Origin: Erythrobacter sp. 3-20A1M
Lineage (GTDB): Bacteria; Pseudomonadota; Alphaproteobacteria; Sphingomonadales; Sphingomonadaceae
Direction of reading: 5' to 3'
NCBI RefSeq assembly: GCF_018636735.1
Contig: NZ_CP045200.1
Location: forward strand, 1,364,001-1,428,000
Length of the DNA: 64,000 nt
Shown piece by piece: positions 15,943 through 24,729 of this stretch. The translations under genes were made by a program, and so were the position numbers. Positions within the stretch are counted from its first letter, which is position 1; each line of letters begins with the position of its first letter. The notes below the pieces were generated by a model. It was given only the letters and a program-made list of their open reading frames with translations. It did not search any database and was not told the origin of the DNA.

Positions 15943-17289
15943 GTGCACATGAAATTCGCCGCTGTCGCCCGTTCCGCCGCCCTGGTCACCGCTGTCGCGC
16001 TGATCCCGGCGACGACCGTGGGCTATGCCCAGGTCGATGCGAGCGCGGGTCCCGAATTCGCCCGGCTGTTCCAGACCTACCAGCGGATCAAGGCGAGCTA
16101 TGTCGACAAGGTCGACGACGAGAAACTGATCCGCGGCGCGATCGACGGCATGCTGGCCAGCCTCGATCCGCATTCGGCCTATCTCGACGGGTCCGATCTC
16201 CAGCGGCTCGAGACCATGATCGACGGCAATTATTCGGGGCTTGGCCTGTCGGTCGTGATGGAAGACGATGCGGTCAAGGTGGTCAGCCCGTTCAAGGGTA
16301 GCCCGGCCGAGGCTGCCGGGGTGAAGGCGGGCGACTACATCACCCATCTCGACGGCGACCTGATCTACGGCGGGTCGCTGGACGAAGCGGTGCAGCGCAT
16401 GCGCGGCAAGGCGGGAACGTCGATCCGGTTGACGATCTTCCGCCCCGGGGCGGAAGAGCCGATCGAAACGACCGTGACGCGCGGCGTGATCGAGCTGGAG
16501 CCGGTCACCTCGGAGCTGCAGGATGGTGGAATTGGCGTAATTTCCGTCAACGAGTTCTCGCGCGATGTCGGGCGGGATGTGTTCACCGAATACGACAAGC
16601 TGCGCAAGCAGGCGGGGGGCAAGCTGAACGGCCTGATCCTCGACCTGCGGTCCAACCCCGGCGGGGCCCTGGACGAGGCGGTGATCCTGTCCGACCTGTT
16701 CCTCGACCAGGGGCAGATCGTGTCGCAGCGCGGCCGGGCGCAGAGCGAGAGCATCGAATACGACGCGGAAAGCGTGTTCCGGGGCGAAATCGCGGGAGGC
16801 GTGCCGATGATCGTGCTGATCAATTCCGGTTCGGCCTCGGCATCGGAGATCGTCGCCGGTGCCCTGCAGGATCACCATCGCGCTGTGATCATGGGCGAGC
16901 GCAGTTTCGGCAAGGGGAGCGTGCAGTCGCTGATCCCGCTGGGCAAGGATGCCGCGCTGAAGCTGACCACCGCGCGTTACTACACGCCGTCGGGCCATTC
17001 GGTGCAGGAAGGCGGGATCAAGCCCGACATCCGCGTGCCACAATTGTCGGACCCCGATTATCAGAAGCGCCAGAAATACGCCCTGCGCGAATCGGATCTG
17101 CGCCATCACTTGATCAACGAAGTGGCGATCAAGGACGAGGAACTGGAAAACGACGCCACCCCCGACCCCCGCTTTACCGCCACGGCGGAGGAGCTGGAGG
17201 CGAAGGGGATCGAGGATTTCCAGCTCGACTACGCGGTCAAAACGCTGCGTCGCACCGGCGGTGGGGCGATCGCCGCCGCCAAGCGCTGA
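15943..17289 (+). CDS. ctpA: S41 family carboxy-terminal processing peptidase
   Basis: 448-residue periplasmic serine protease. Signal peptide (AVALIPATTVGYAQ) in the first 30 residues; PDZ domain around 90 to 175 (YSGLGLSVVMEDDAVKVV, then GVKAGDYI); S41 catalytic domain with NSGSASASEIVAGAL carrying the nucleophilic serine and GERSFGKGSVQ carrying the general-base lysine. Family members trim C-terminal tails and control wall hydrolases, which fits the EnvC-like gene upstream. The start is GTG 15943 or ATG 15949; GGAG at 15934 favours the former. The C-terminal 90 residues are charged and less conserved. Confidence 0.93.
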   Translation: MHMKFAAVARSAALVTAVALIPATTVGYAQVDASAGPEFARLFQTYQRIKASYVDKVDDEKLIRGAIDGMLASLDPHSAYLDGSDLQRLETMIDGNYSGLGLSVVMEDDAVKVVSPFKGSPAEAAGVKAGDYITHLDGDLIYGGSLDEAVQRMRGKAGTSIRLTIFRPGAEEPIETTVTRGVIELEPVTSELQDGGIGVISVNEFSRDVGRDVFTEYDKLRKQAGGKLNGLILDLRSNPGGALDEAVILSDLFLDQGQIVSQRGRAQSESIEYDAESVFRGEIAGGVPMIVLINSGSASASEIVAGALQDHHRAVIMGERSFGKGSVQSLIPLGKDAALKLTTARYYTPSGHSVQEGGIKPDIRVPQLSDPDYQKRQKYALRESDLRHHLINEVAIKDEELENDATPDPRFTATAEELEAKGIEDFQLDYAVKTLRRTGGGAIAAAKR

Positions 17290-17298
17290 TCGTCTGAC

Positions 17299-17805
17299 GT
17301 GATAGGCGGGAAACCGGTGGAACTGCAGCCTTCGACACGGCTCGCGCGCATGCTGGCGCTGGGCATTCCCGCGCTGCTGCTGGGCGGCGCGTATCTCGGC
17401 CAGTACGGCTTCGGGCTCTATCCATGCGAGATGTGCTGGTGGCAGCGCTATCCCCATTTCGCGGCCGTTGCGTTCGGCCTGCTGGCCTTCGCGGCCGCGC
17501 CCAAGCGGCTCTGGATTGCGCTCGCAGCGGTGTCGATTCTCGTCTCGGGCGCGATCGGGGCCTATCACGCGGGCGTGGAATATGGCTGGTGGGAAGGGCA
17601 CACTGCCTGCACCGGCGTCGTTGCGGCGGGCGGCGATATCCTCAATACCTTGCAGGATATTCCCCTGGTCAGCTGCGGGCAGGCACAATGGACGCTGCTG
17701 GGCATTTCCCTGGCAGGATGGAACTTCATCGTCTCGACCATCGCCGGCCTCGCGATCCTGGGGCTGTTGCTGCGTCGTGGCGGGCAATCGCGGGGAATGA
17801 TATGA
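17299..17805 (+). CDS. dsbB: Disulfide bond formation protein B
   Basis: 168-residue inner-membrane protein that reoxidises DsbA and passes electrons to ubiquinone. Four hydrophobic segments are visible. The first redox pair is YPCEMC (Cys43, Cys46 from GTG 17299) and the second periplasmic pair is Cys104 (HTACTG) and Cys126 (VSCGQ). GTG 17317 is an alternative start six residues in. The stop overlaps the coq7 start by ATGA, so DsbB and the ubiquinone-synthesis enzyme are translated together, a sensible pairing because DsbB uses ubiquinone. Confidence 0.92.
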   Translation: MIGGKPVELQPSTRLARMLALGIPALLLGGAYLGQYGFGLYPCEMCWWQRYPHFAAVAFGLLAFAAAPKRLWIALAAVSILVSGAIGAYHAGVEYGWWEGHTACTGVVAAGGDILNTLQDIPLVSCGQAQWTLLGISLAGWNFIVSTIAGLAILGLLLRRGGQSRGMI

Positions 17806-18329
17806 GCGAACGACGCAACCACATCGAACGGATGATCCGGGTCGATCAGGCGGGTGAATTCGGCGCAACCCGGATCTATGCCGGTCAAATAGCGGTGATG
17901 GGCGATCGCGGGCCTCAATCGGGCGAGATCGCGGCCATGGCGCGGCAGGAAGAGGGGCACCGCGCTCAGTTCGACGCGCTGATGACGCGACGAGGCGTGC
18001 GCCCGACCGCGCTCCAGCCCTTCTGGCATGTCGCCGGCTATGCGCTGGGTGCCGCCACTGCCCTGATCGGCCCGAAGGCGGCGATGGCCTGCACTGCGGC
18101 GGTGGAGGAAGAGATCGACCGCCACTATTCCGACCAGCTCGATGCTCTGGCCGAAACGGGTGAGGACCCGGAACTGGCCGGCATGATCGAGGAATTTCGA
18201 GAAGACGAGCGCGCGCATCGCGATACCGCGCTGGCGGCGGGGGCCGAACAGGCACCTGCCTATCCCGTCCTGTCCGGCCTGATCCGGCTGGGCTGCAAGG
18301 CCGCGATCCGCATCAGCGAGCGCATTTGA
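17802..18329 (+). CDS. coq7: Demethoxyubiquinone hydroxylase, COQ7 family
   Basis: 175-residue diiron monooxygenase that adds the C6 hydroxyl in ubiquinone synthesis. The carboxylate and histidine ligands appear in the expected order: QAGEFGATRIY, ARQEEGHRAQF, AAVEEEIDRHY and FREDERAHRD. The ATG at 17802 overlaps the dsbB stop by four bases. Length and the two-fold four-helix pattern are those of bacterial COQ7 proteins. It probably ends the ctpA-dsbB-coq7 stretch, since about 100 bases separate it from the next gene. Confidence 0.93.
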   Translation: MSERRNHIERMIRVDQAGEFGATRIYAGQIAVMGDRGPQSGEIAAMARQEEGHRAQFDALMTRRGVRPTALQPFWHVAGYALGAATALIGPKAAMACTAAVEEEIDRHYSDQLDALAETGEDPELAGMIEEFREDERAHRDTALAAGAEQAPAYPVLSGLIRLGCKAAIRISERI

Positions 18330-18431
18330 GGGAACGGCCGGGAACCGCTCGCCCCGTTCGCCCGCTTCAGTATGGGTTCACGCCGCACGCGTCCTAATCG
18401 ATCATTCGAACGCCAGTACCCGGGAAGACAC

Positions 18432-19139
18432 ATGATGACCGCCTCCGCCCTTCGCTTCGCTACCGCTCTCGCCCTGCCGCTGGCAGGCACGGCAATGCTG
18501 CCCGCCGCGGCCGCGGCGCAGGATGATCCGGGCGACAAGGTCAACATGGTGATCGTCTACGGCGAGGACGCATGCCCGCCATCGTCCGATGGCGAGATCG
18601 TGGTCTGTGCGCGCAAGCCGGATTCCGAGCGTTATCGCATTCCGGATGACCTGCGTTATAGCGACGACCCGGCAAATACGTCGTGGACGCGCACCGTCGA
18701 ATCGATGGAGATGGTCGGCGCGTTCGGCATCGATTCCTGCTCGCCCGTGGGCGCCGGCGGTATCACCGGGTGCACCAAGCAATTGATCGACCGGGCCTAT
18801 GGCGAGAAGGCCAATTCGAGTTCGATCCGCTTCGGCCGCCTGATCGACGAGGCGCGGGCGGAGCGGCTTTCCACCATCGACGAGGAAGCGGCGGCGGAGC
18901 AGGAGCGCGTCGAGATGATCGAGCGTGAATACATGCAGCGGCTGGAGCGGGAACGCGATGCCGAGACGACCGGCAATTCCGCGGTGGATGCGAGCGCGCC
19001 GCCGGCGATTAACCAGGCCCGCCGCCAGCCGCCTGTCGTCCCCTCCAAGGAGACGCAGTTCGACGACGGGGAAGAGGGGCAGCGCCCGGCGACCGAGCCT
19101 TCGCTGGGCGATCCGACCGTTCCGTCGGACCCCGGCTAG
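18432..19139 (+). CDS. Secreted hypothetical protein, Sphingomonadales type
   Basis: 235 residues from ATG 18432, with a Shine-Dalgarno-like GGGAAGA just upstream. A clear signal peptide (FATALALPLAGTAMLPAAAAAQ) leads to a mature region with EIVVCARKPDSERYRIPDDLR. As I recall, this EIVVC...YRIP..LR pattern recurs in exported proteins of sphingomonads. Four cysteines (CPPSSDGEIVVC and CSPVGAGGITGC) could form disulfides. Residues 130 to 190 are a charged helix and the tail is low-complexity. Function unknown. An in-frame ATG at 18372 would put 20 residues in front of the signal peptide and is less likely. Confidence 0.75.
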   Translation: MMTASALRFATALALPLAGTAMLPAAAAAQDDPGDKVNMVIVYGEDACPPSSDGEIVVCARKPDSERYRIPDDLRYSDDPANTSWTRTVESMEMVGAFGIDSCSPVGAGGITGCTKQLIDRAYGEKANSSSIRFGRLIDEARAERLSTIDEEAAAEQERVEMIEREYMQRLERERDAETTGNSAVDASAPPAINQARRQPPVVPSKETQFDDGEEGQRPATEPSLGDPTVPSDPG

Positions 19140-19157
19140 TATCCTGTCTGGCCTCGC

Positions 19158-20159
19158 TCAATGGAGGCCGTGATACTCGCGATACCAGTCGACGAAGCGC
19201 GGAAACCCTTCGCCGGCAGGCGTAGTCGGTGCGTAGCCGTGATCGCGCGCCAACGCATCGATATCGGCGTAGGTGCGCGGCACGTCGCCCTGTTGCATGG
19301 GTAGCATTTCCAACTCCGCCTTGCGGCCGCATGCTTCCTCCAGAATGGCGATGACGTCCATCAGCCGCTCGGGACGATTATTGCCGATGTTGTAGAGCGC
19401 ATGCGGGGCTACGCTGCCGCCGGGTTTTGCGGAGCCATCGTCCTTGGGCGGGGCGTCGAGGCAGGCGACGATGCCGGTGACGATATCGTCGATATAGGTG
19501 AAGTCGCGGCTCATCTCGCCATGGTTGAACACCGGGATCGGCTCGCCGTTCAGGATCTTGCCCGTGAAGATCCACGGCATCATGTCGGGCCGCCCCCACG
19601 GGCCATAGACGGTGAAGAAGCGCAGGCCCGTCTGCGGTAAGCGATAGAGATGGGCGTAGGTCTCGCTCATCAGCTCGTCCGACTTCTTGGTCGCGGCGTA
19701 GAGCGAATAGGGGTGATCGACCCGGTCATCGACGCTGAACGGCACCTTGTCGTTGCCGCCATAGACCGAGCTGGAACTGGCATAGACCATGTGTTCGGTC
19801 CGGCGCGCGCGGGCGAGCTCGAGGAGGTTGAGGTGCCCCATCACGTTGGCGCGGACATAGGCGTGGGGATTTTCCAGCGAATAGCGCACGCCCGGCTGCG
19901 CACCGAGATGGACGATGCGATCGAAATCCTCGCCTTCCACGGTGGCCGAGAGGGCATCCATGTCCGCGAAATCGCAATGGCGGAAGGCGAAGGCGTCGTC
20001 CGCCGCCTGTGCTACCCGGGCCAGCCGCGCTTCCTTCAGCGCCGGGTCGTAATAGGGTACCAGATTGTCGATCCCGAGCACCCGGTCGCCGCGCGCGGCC
20101 AGCCGCTCGGTCAGGGCCGAGCCGATAAAACCGGCGGCGCCCGTTACCAGCACGCGCAC
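19158..20159 (-). CDS. NAD-dependent epimerase, UDP-glucuronate 4-epimerase-like
   Basis: 333-residue extended SDR enzyme. NAD-binding GAAGFIG at residues 7 to 13; catalytic triad with SSSSVYG and Y154-x3-K158 (YAATKK). FFTVYGPWGRPDMM and DFTYIDDIV are typical of the UDP-glucuronate/UDP-galacturonate epimerase group, so a role in surface polysaccharide precursors is likely, though substrate assignment within the SDR family is inference. It is the last gene of the dnaJ-yihY-fabI run, four bases after fabI, and converges on the hypothetical gene at 18432 with 18 bases between stops. Confidence 0.88.
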   Translation of the reverse strand: MRVLVTGAAGFIGSALTERLAARGDRVLGIDNLVPYYDPALKEARLARVAQAADDAFAFRHCDFADMDALSATVEGEDFDRIVHLGAQPGVRYSLENPHAYVRANVMGHLNLLELARARRTEHMVYASSSSVYGGNDKVPFSVDDRVDHPYSLYAATKKSDELMSETYAHLYRLPQTGLRFFTVYGPWGRPDMMPWIFTGKILNGEPIPVFNHGEMSRDFTYIDDIVTGIVACLDAPPKDDGSAKPGGSVAPHALYNIGNNRPERLMDVIAILEEACGRKAELEMLPMQQGDVPRTYADIDALARDHGYAPTTPAGEGFPRFVDWYREYHGLH

Positions 20160-20163
20160 CGGT

Positions 20164-20976
20164 TCAGCCCTTGTCGAGCGAGATGTCGGGCGCGTCTTCC
20201 TGCTTCATGCCGACGACGTGATAGCCCGCATCGACATGGTGGACCTCGCCGGTCACGCCGCTCGACAGGTCGGAGAGGAAATACAGGCCCGACCCGCCCA
20301 CATCCTCGATCGTGACGTTGCGCCGCAGCGGCGAATTCAGCTCGTTCCACTTGAGGATGTAGCGGAAATCGCCGATCCCGCTCGCCGCCAGGGTCTTGAT
20401 CGGTCCGGCGCTGATTGCGTTCACCCGGATGTTGGCGGGGCCGAGATCGTTGGCGAGGTATTGCACGCTCGTTTCCAGCGCGGCCTTCGCCACACCCATG
20501 ACGTTGTAGTGCGGAATGACCTTCTCCGCGCCGTAATAGGTCAGCGTCAGAATGCTGCCGCCGCTTTCGGGCATCATTTCCGCCGCGCGCTTCGCCACCG
20601 CGACCAGGCTGTAGGCCGAGATGTTCATGGTCATCAGGAAATTGTCGAGGCTCGTGTCGACATATTTTCCACGCAGCTCGCTCTTGTCGGAAAAGCCGAT
20701 CGCATGGACGACGAAATCGAGCGTGTCCCAGCGCTCTTTCAGCGTGTCGAAGGCGCGATCCAGCGCGTCCATGTCCGACACGTCGCATTCGAAGGTGAAG
20801 TCGCTGCCGAGCTGTTCGGCCAGCGGCACGACCCGCTTCTTCAGCGCCTCGCCCTGATAGGAGAACGCCAGCTCGGCACCCTGTTCGCTCAGCTTCTGCG
20901 CGATACCCCAGGCGAGCGATTTGTCGTTCGCCAGCCCCATGATGAGACCGCGCTTGCCTGCCATCAAACCCGTCAT
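20164..20976 (-). CDS. fabI: Enoyl-ACP reductase (NADH)
   Basis: 270-residue SDR-type enoyl-acyl carrier protein reductase, the last reduction in each fatty-acid elongation cycle and the target of triclosan. GLANDKSLAWGIA holds the cofactor-binding loop, and the catalytic pair is Y157 and K164 (HYNVMGVAK, YX6K spacing). HAIGF (91 to 95) matches the triclosan-contact region of sensitive FabI proteins. Its ATG overlaps the yihY stop by four bases (ATGA). Membrane protein and fatty-acid enzyme therefore appear translationally coupled. Confidence 0.95.
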   Translation of the reverse strand: MTGLMAGKRGLIMGLANDKSLAWGIAQKLSEQGAELAFSYQGEALKKRVVPLAEQLGSDFTFECDVSDMDALDRAFDTLKERWDTLDFVVHAIGFSDKSELRGKYVDTSLDNFLMTMNISAYSLVAVAKRAAEMMPESGGSILTLTYYGAEKVIPHYNVMGVAKAALETSVQYLANDLGPANIRVNAISAGPIKTLAASGIGDFRYILKWNELNSPLRRNVTIEDVGGSGLYFLSDLSSGVTGEVHHVDAGYHVVGMKQEDAPDISLDKG

Positions 20977-22010
20977 TCCAATTCCTCTTCAGTCGCCGCG
21001 GCGTCGCTGTCCGCATCCTTGCGCCGGCGATCGTCGGCCTGCCCGATCAGGTCGGCTTCTTCCGGCGTTTCCGCCAGCGCGGCATTCAGTTCGACGCCCA
21101 CGACCATCCCTAGCCCCACCAGCCAGAAAAAGAAAAGCGCCACCATCAGCCCGGCGAGCGAGCCGTATGTGAGGTCATAGCTGAAGAAGCTGCGCAGCAC
21201 CGGCGGCAGCGCAACAGTGACCGCGATCCACCACAGCGTCACCGCCAGCGCACCGGGCCATTTGGGATAGCGGCGCGATCGGTAGGTGGCCGGGGTCAGC
21301 GAATAGAACAGCAGGTAGATCGAACCGAACAGGCCGAGGCCCGGGACGAACCGGGCGAGCGAGAGATTGCGCAACAGATCGGTCAGCAGGGGGAAGAATG
21401 CGTCGACTACCTGCTGCACCGCGCCGATGACGACCTGCGCGATGAGCGAGAGCATGAGCAGCACGACCGCGCCCAGCACCACGCCGGCGGACAGCAGGCG
21501 GTAGCGCCAGAACGCCAGCGTCGGCTCCGTTCCGTAGGCCCGGCGCAGCATGTCGCGGATCGTTTCGACGAGGCTCCCCACGGTCCAGAAACCCACCAGC
21601 CCGCCGACCCACAACACCCAGCCGGATCGTGCGGAAACGACGTCGCGCGCCACCGGCTCGATCACGTCGGCGACCATCGGCGGCATGGCGAGCAGGAGGG
21701 CGTTGATCGTTGCCGCGCGCTCGCTTTCCTCCCCGACCAGGGAGAACAGGGCGGCGGCGGTGATAAAGAAGGGGAAGATCGTCAGCATCGCCAGATAGGC
21801 GAGATTGCCGGCGTAGATGAAACCGTCGTTGAACGTGCCGATGGCGACGCGCTTCAGGACCTTGAAGAAGCGGGTGCCGGGCCCGACGCGCTCCACGATC
21901 TCGCCGCGCAGAGTCTTCGCCTCGCGGCGCCGATCCTCCGGGGTGAGGGAGCGCAAGCGCCGCTTTTCGGGACTCGGCAAGGAGTTCGACACGCTACGCA
22001 GGGTCCCCAA
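20973..22010 (-). CDS. YihY/virulence factor BrkB family inner-membrane protein
   Basis: 345-residue integral membrane protein of the YihY/BrkB (formerly ribonuclease BN) family. After a charged cytoplasmic N-terminus of about 55 residues, six hydrophobic segments can be seen, beginning NLAYLAMLTIFPFFITAAALF and ending LMVALFFFWLVGLGMVVGVELNA. The family signature GGLVGFWTVGSLVETIR is present. The C-terminus is acidic. The biochemical role of the family is not established; the old RNase BN assignment was an error. Lies between dnaJ-like and fabI on the same strand. Confidence 0.9.
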   Translation of the reverse strand: MGTLRSVSNSLPSPEKRRLRSLTPEDRRREAKTLRGEIVERVGPGTRFFKVLKRVAIGTFNDGFIYAGNLAYLAMLTIFPFFITAAALFSLVGEESERAATINALLLAMPPMVADVIEPVARDVVSARSGWVLWVGGLVGFWTVGSLVETIRDMLRRAYGTEPTLAFWRYRLLSAGVVLGAVVLLMLSLIAQVVIGAVQQVVDAFFPLLTDLLRNLSLARFVPGLGLFGSIYLLFYSLTPATYRSRRYPKWPGALAVTLWWIAVTVALPPVLRSFFSYDLTYGSLAGLMVALFFFWLVGLGMVVGVELNAALAETPEEADLIGQADDRRRKDADSDAAATEEELE

Positions 22011-22038
22011 CGGCTTGGCGCCCGTGCGGTAGAAGTCG

Positions 22039-22995
22039 TCAGACCCCCAGTCCGGCGCGCGGATCGGTATCGTCCTGCCAACCTTCGAGCCGTTTGGCCA
22101 GTTCCGACGGGTCCTGCGGCAGCGCGATTTCCAGCGTCACCAGCTGATCGCCGCGCCCGCCGCTCTTCTTCGAAAAGCCCTTGCCGGTAAGCCGCATGGT
22201 CGTGCCGCCCGACATGCCCGGCTTGATCGTCAGCATCACCGGTCCATCGACGGTGGGTACGCGCACCTTGGCCCCGTGTACCGCTTCGCCCAGTGTTATC
22301 GGCAGGTCGAGCCGGACATTGTCGCCTTCGCGGCGGAAGAAGGAATGGGGATCGATGGCGATGGTCACGATGCCGTCGCCCGCACCGCCCGGCCCCTGTT
22401 CGCCTTTCCCCTTCAGCCGCATCTGCGTGCCGTCCTCGACCCCGGCGGGCAGTTTCAGGTCGATCGTCTTGCCGTCGGCCAGCGTGATCCGCTGGTCCTT
22501 GCGCGCGGCGGCATCGACGAAGGGAACGCGCAGGCGGTAGCCGATATCGGCCCCCTTGCGCGGGGGTGGCGGTGGCGGCCGTCGAAAGCCGCCGCCCGCC
22601 TGACTGCGGCCGCCCGCGCTTCGCCCGAACAGGTCGGAGAAGATATCGCCCAGATCGACTTCCTCGCCACCGAACCCCTGGAAATCCTGCGCGTTGAACC
22701 CGCGCGGGTCGCCGCCGCCGCCACGGCGGAAGCCGCCTGCACCGCCACCCATTCCGGCGAAGGGATTGGTCGGATTGCCCTCGCCATCGATCTCGCCGCG
22801 ATCGAATTGCGCGCGCTTGTCCTTGTCGGACAGCAGGTCGTACGCATTGGTTACCTGGCTGAACCGCTCGGCCGCCTTGGGATTGTCCTTGTTGCGGTCG
22901 GGATGCAGCTCCTTCGCAAGGGTCCGGTAGGCGCTCTTGATCTCCTTCTCGGAGGCGGAGCGTGCGACGCCAAGGGTTGCGTAGGGATCGGCCAT
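22039..22995 (-). CDS. DnaJ-like co-chaperone without zinc finger (CbpA type)
   Basis: 318-residue class B J-protein. The J domain covers residues 1 to 65 with the HPD tripeptide (ELHPDRNKD) needed to stimulate DnaK ATPase. A Gly/Phe/Arg-rich linker (about 70 to 145) follows, containing a run of prolines, then two beta-sandwich substrate-binding domains. The Cys-rich zinc-finger repeats of true DnaJ are absent, so this is a CbpA-like paralogue. First gene of the minus-strand run towards yihY and fabI, divergent from pdxH. Confidence 0.93.
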   Translation of the reverse strand: MADPYATLGVARSASEKEIKSAYRTLAKELHPDRNKDNPKAAERFSQVTNAYDLLSDKDKRAQFDRGEIDGEGNPTNPFAGMGGGAGGFRRGGGGDPRGFNAQDFQGFGGEEVDLGDIFSDLFGRSAGGRSQAGGGFRRPPPPPPRKGADIGYRLRVPFVDAAARKDQRITLADGKTIDLKLPAGVEDGTQMRLKGKGEQGPGGAGDGIVTIAIDPHSFFRREGDNVRLDLPITLGEAVHGAKVRVPTVDGPVMLTIKPGMSGGTTMRLTGKGFSKKSGGRGDQLVTLEIALPQDPSELAKRLEGWQDDTDPRAGLGV

Positions 22996-23188
22996 GGCGT
23001 GTTAGCTAGGCATAGCACCGATTTGGCGCAAGAACCCTGTCTTTCCTACGATCGCGCGAGGGGGTAAGGCCGCCGCCATGCAAAGCGCTCCCGCACAACC
23101 TGCCACCTTTCGCAGGAACTCCCGCGGAGCGTCCGTTTTTCCGCCCCTGGACACTGTTCCATGTGTTCCATCCTGTAGGAGTTCGTTC

Positions 23189-23800
23189 ATGGAAGCCGAG
23201 CGCAGCGCCATCCCCGAAAGCGATCCGTTCGCATTGTTCGACACCTGGTTTGCGCAAGCGCGAGAGAGCGAGCCGAACGATTCCAATGCGATGGCCCTCG
23301 CGACGGCGACGCCGGAGGGCGCGCCCTCGGTGCGGATGGTGTTGCTGAAGGGGCATGGGAGCGATGGCTTCACCTTCTACACCAACGCGCAAAGCCGCAA
23401 GGGCGAGGAAATCCGCGCCAACATGCAGGCCGCGTTGCTGTTCCATTGGAAGAGCCTGCGTCGCCAGATCCGGATCGAGGGCCCGCTTGCCGAGGTGAGC
23501 AGCAGCGAGGCGGACGATTACTTCCACTCGCGCGCCCGGGTGTCGCAGATCGGCTCGGCGGCGTCCGACCAGTCGCGCCCGCTGCCCGACAGGCAGGTCT
23601 ATCTCGATCGCGTCGCAGCGCTGGAGGATGAATACGAGGGCGCGGACGAGGTCCCGCGCCCGCCGCACTGGACAGGCTTCACGCTGACGCCCGAACGGAT
23701 CGAATTCTGGCTCGATCGGCCCAACCGGTTGCACGACCGGCGGCTGTTCACGCGCGATCGCGGCACCGGCGGCTGGACGAATACGCTGCTGTATCCATGA
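23189..23800 (+). CDS. pdxH: Pyridoxamine 5'-phosphate oxidase
   Basis: 203-residue FMN flavoprotein that oxidises pyridoxine or pyridoxamine 5'-phosphate to pyridoxal 5'-phosphate. FMN- and substrate-binding stretches are SVRMVLLKGH, FYTNAQSRKGEE, HWKSLRRQIRIEG and the C-terminal EFWLDRPNRLHDRRLF. I chose ATG 23189 because TAGGAG lies eight bases upstream and the family begins here; the longer frame back to 23078 is unconserved. The stop overlaps the CDF transporter start by four bases. Confidence 0.94.
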   Translation: MEAERSAIPESDPFALFDTWFAQARESEPNDSNAMALATATPEGAPSVRMVLLKGHGSDGFTFYTNAQSRKGEEIRANMQAALLFHWKSLRRQIRIEGPLAEVSSSEADDYFHSRARVSQIGSAASDQSRPLPDRQVYLDRVAALEDEYEGADEVPRPPHWTGFTLTPERIEFWLDRPNRLHDRRLFTRDRGTGGWTNTLLYP

Positions 23801-24729
23801 GCGAAAGGGCGACCTTGGCTCGCAGCGCGGCGTTTGCCTCGATCGGGGTCGCGGCGGTGCTCATCTCGCTCAAGACATGGGCGACGGTGCGCACCGGCTC
23901 GGCGGCGATGATGGGCAGCCTCGCCGATTCCTCGCTCGACTTGCTGGCCAGCATGGTCACGCTGGTCGGCGTATGGATCGCGGCCCAGCCCGCCGATCGG
24001 GACCACCGGTTCGGGCACGGCAAGGCGGAAGCGGTCGCCGCGATGATTCAGGTTCTGCTGATCGCGATCTCCGCCGCCGCCATCGCCTTCCGCTCGATCG
24101 ACGATCTGGTCTCTGGCGCGCGCGTAACCGCCGCGACCGACGGCATATATGTTTCCCTGTTCGCGATCCTTGCCACGCTCGGGCTGCTCGCCTGGCAGCG
24201 TTTCGTGATCGCGCGCACCCGCTCGGTCGCCATCCGGACGGACTTCGTCCACTACCAGTCGGACCTGTTGCTCAACCTCGCGGTGATCGCGGCGCTGGCG
24301 CTGGACCAGTATGCGGGTCTGTCGGGCGCGGACCCGCTGTTCGGCCTCGCCATCGCCGCGTGGCTGATCTGGGGCGCATACCGATCGGGCACCGAGGCGA
24401 TCGATCACCTGATGGACCGCGAGTGGGACGAGGCGAAGCGCCAGCGCTTCGTCGAGGCCGCCGCCGAGCACCACGAGCTGAGCAATCTGCACGATCTTCG
24501 CACCCGCACGGCGGGCAATCGCGATTTCGTGCAGTTCCACGTCGACATGCCCGCACGCATGACCGTGGGCGAGGCGCACGACATTCTCGAGAAAGTCGAG
24601 GAAGATCTGTGCCGCCGCTTCCCCGATACCGAATTGCTGATCCACATCGATCCGCGCGGTCATGTGGACGAGCCGGACAATCCGCTCGCCGAGGAAAACG
24701 AATTCGCAAAGCTGGAGAAGCGCCCGTGA
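23797..24729 (+). CDS. Cation diffusion facilitator (CDF) metal exporter
   Basis: 310-residue FieF-like transporter expected to export Fe(II), Zn(II) or related ions in exchange for protons. Six membrane segments are visible. Metal sites match the family: D-x3-D in DSSLD of segment 2 and H-x3-D in HYQSD of segment 5; the loop motif HRFGHGKAEA is also typical. The cytoplasmic C-terminal domain (after about 215) carries the extra His/Asp residues that regulate dimerisation. Starts with ATGA overlap after pdxH and ends with GTGA overlap into the PhzF-like gene. Confidence 0.92.
   Translation: MSERATLARSAAFASIGVAAVLISLKTWATVRTGSAAMMGSLADSSLDLLASMVTLVGVWIAAQPADRDHRFGHGKAEAVAAMIQVLLIAISAAAIAFRSIDDLVSGARVTAATDGIYVSLFAILATLGLLAWQRFVIARTRSVAIRTDFVHYQSDLLLNLAVIAALALDQYAGLSGADPLFGLAIAAWLIWGAYRSGTEAIDHLMDREWDEAKRQRFVEAAAEHHELSNLHDLRTRTAGNRDFVQFHVDMPARMTVGEAHDILEKVEEDLCRRFPDTELLIHIDPRGHVDEPDNPLAEENEFAKLEKRP

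Noticed and set aside
15883-18255. Minus-strand open frame of 790 codons over ctpA, dsbB and coq7
   Set aside because: Arg/His/Asp-rich shadow of conserved genes with no domain content.
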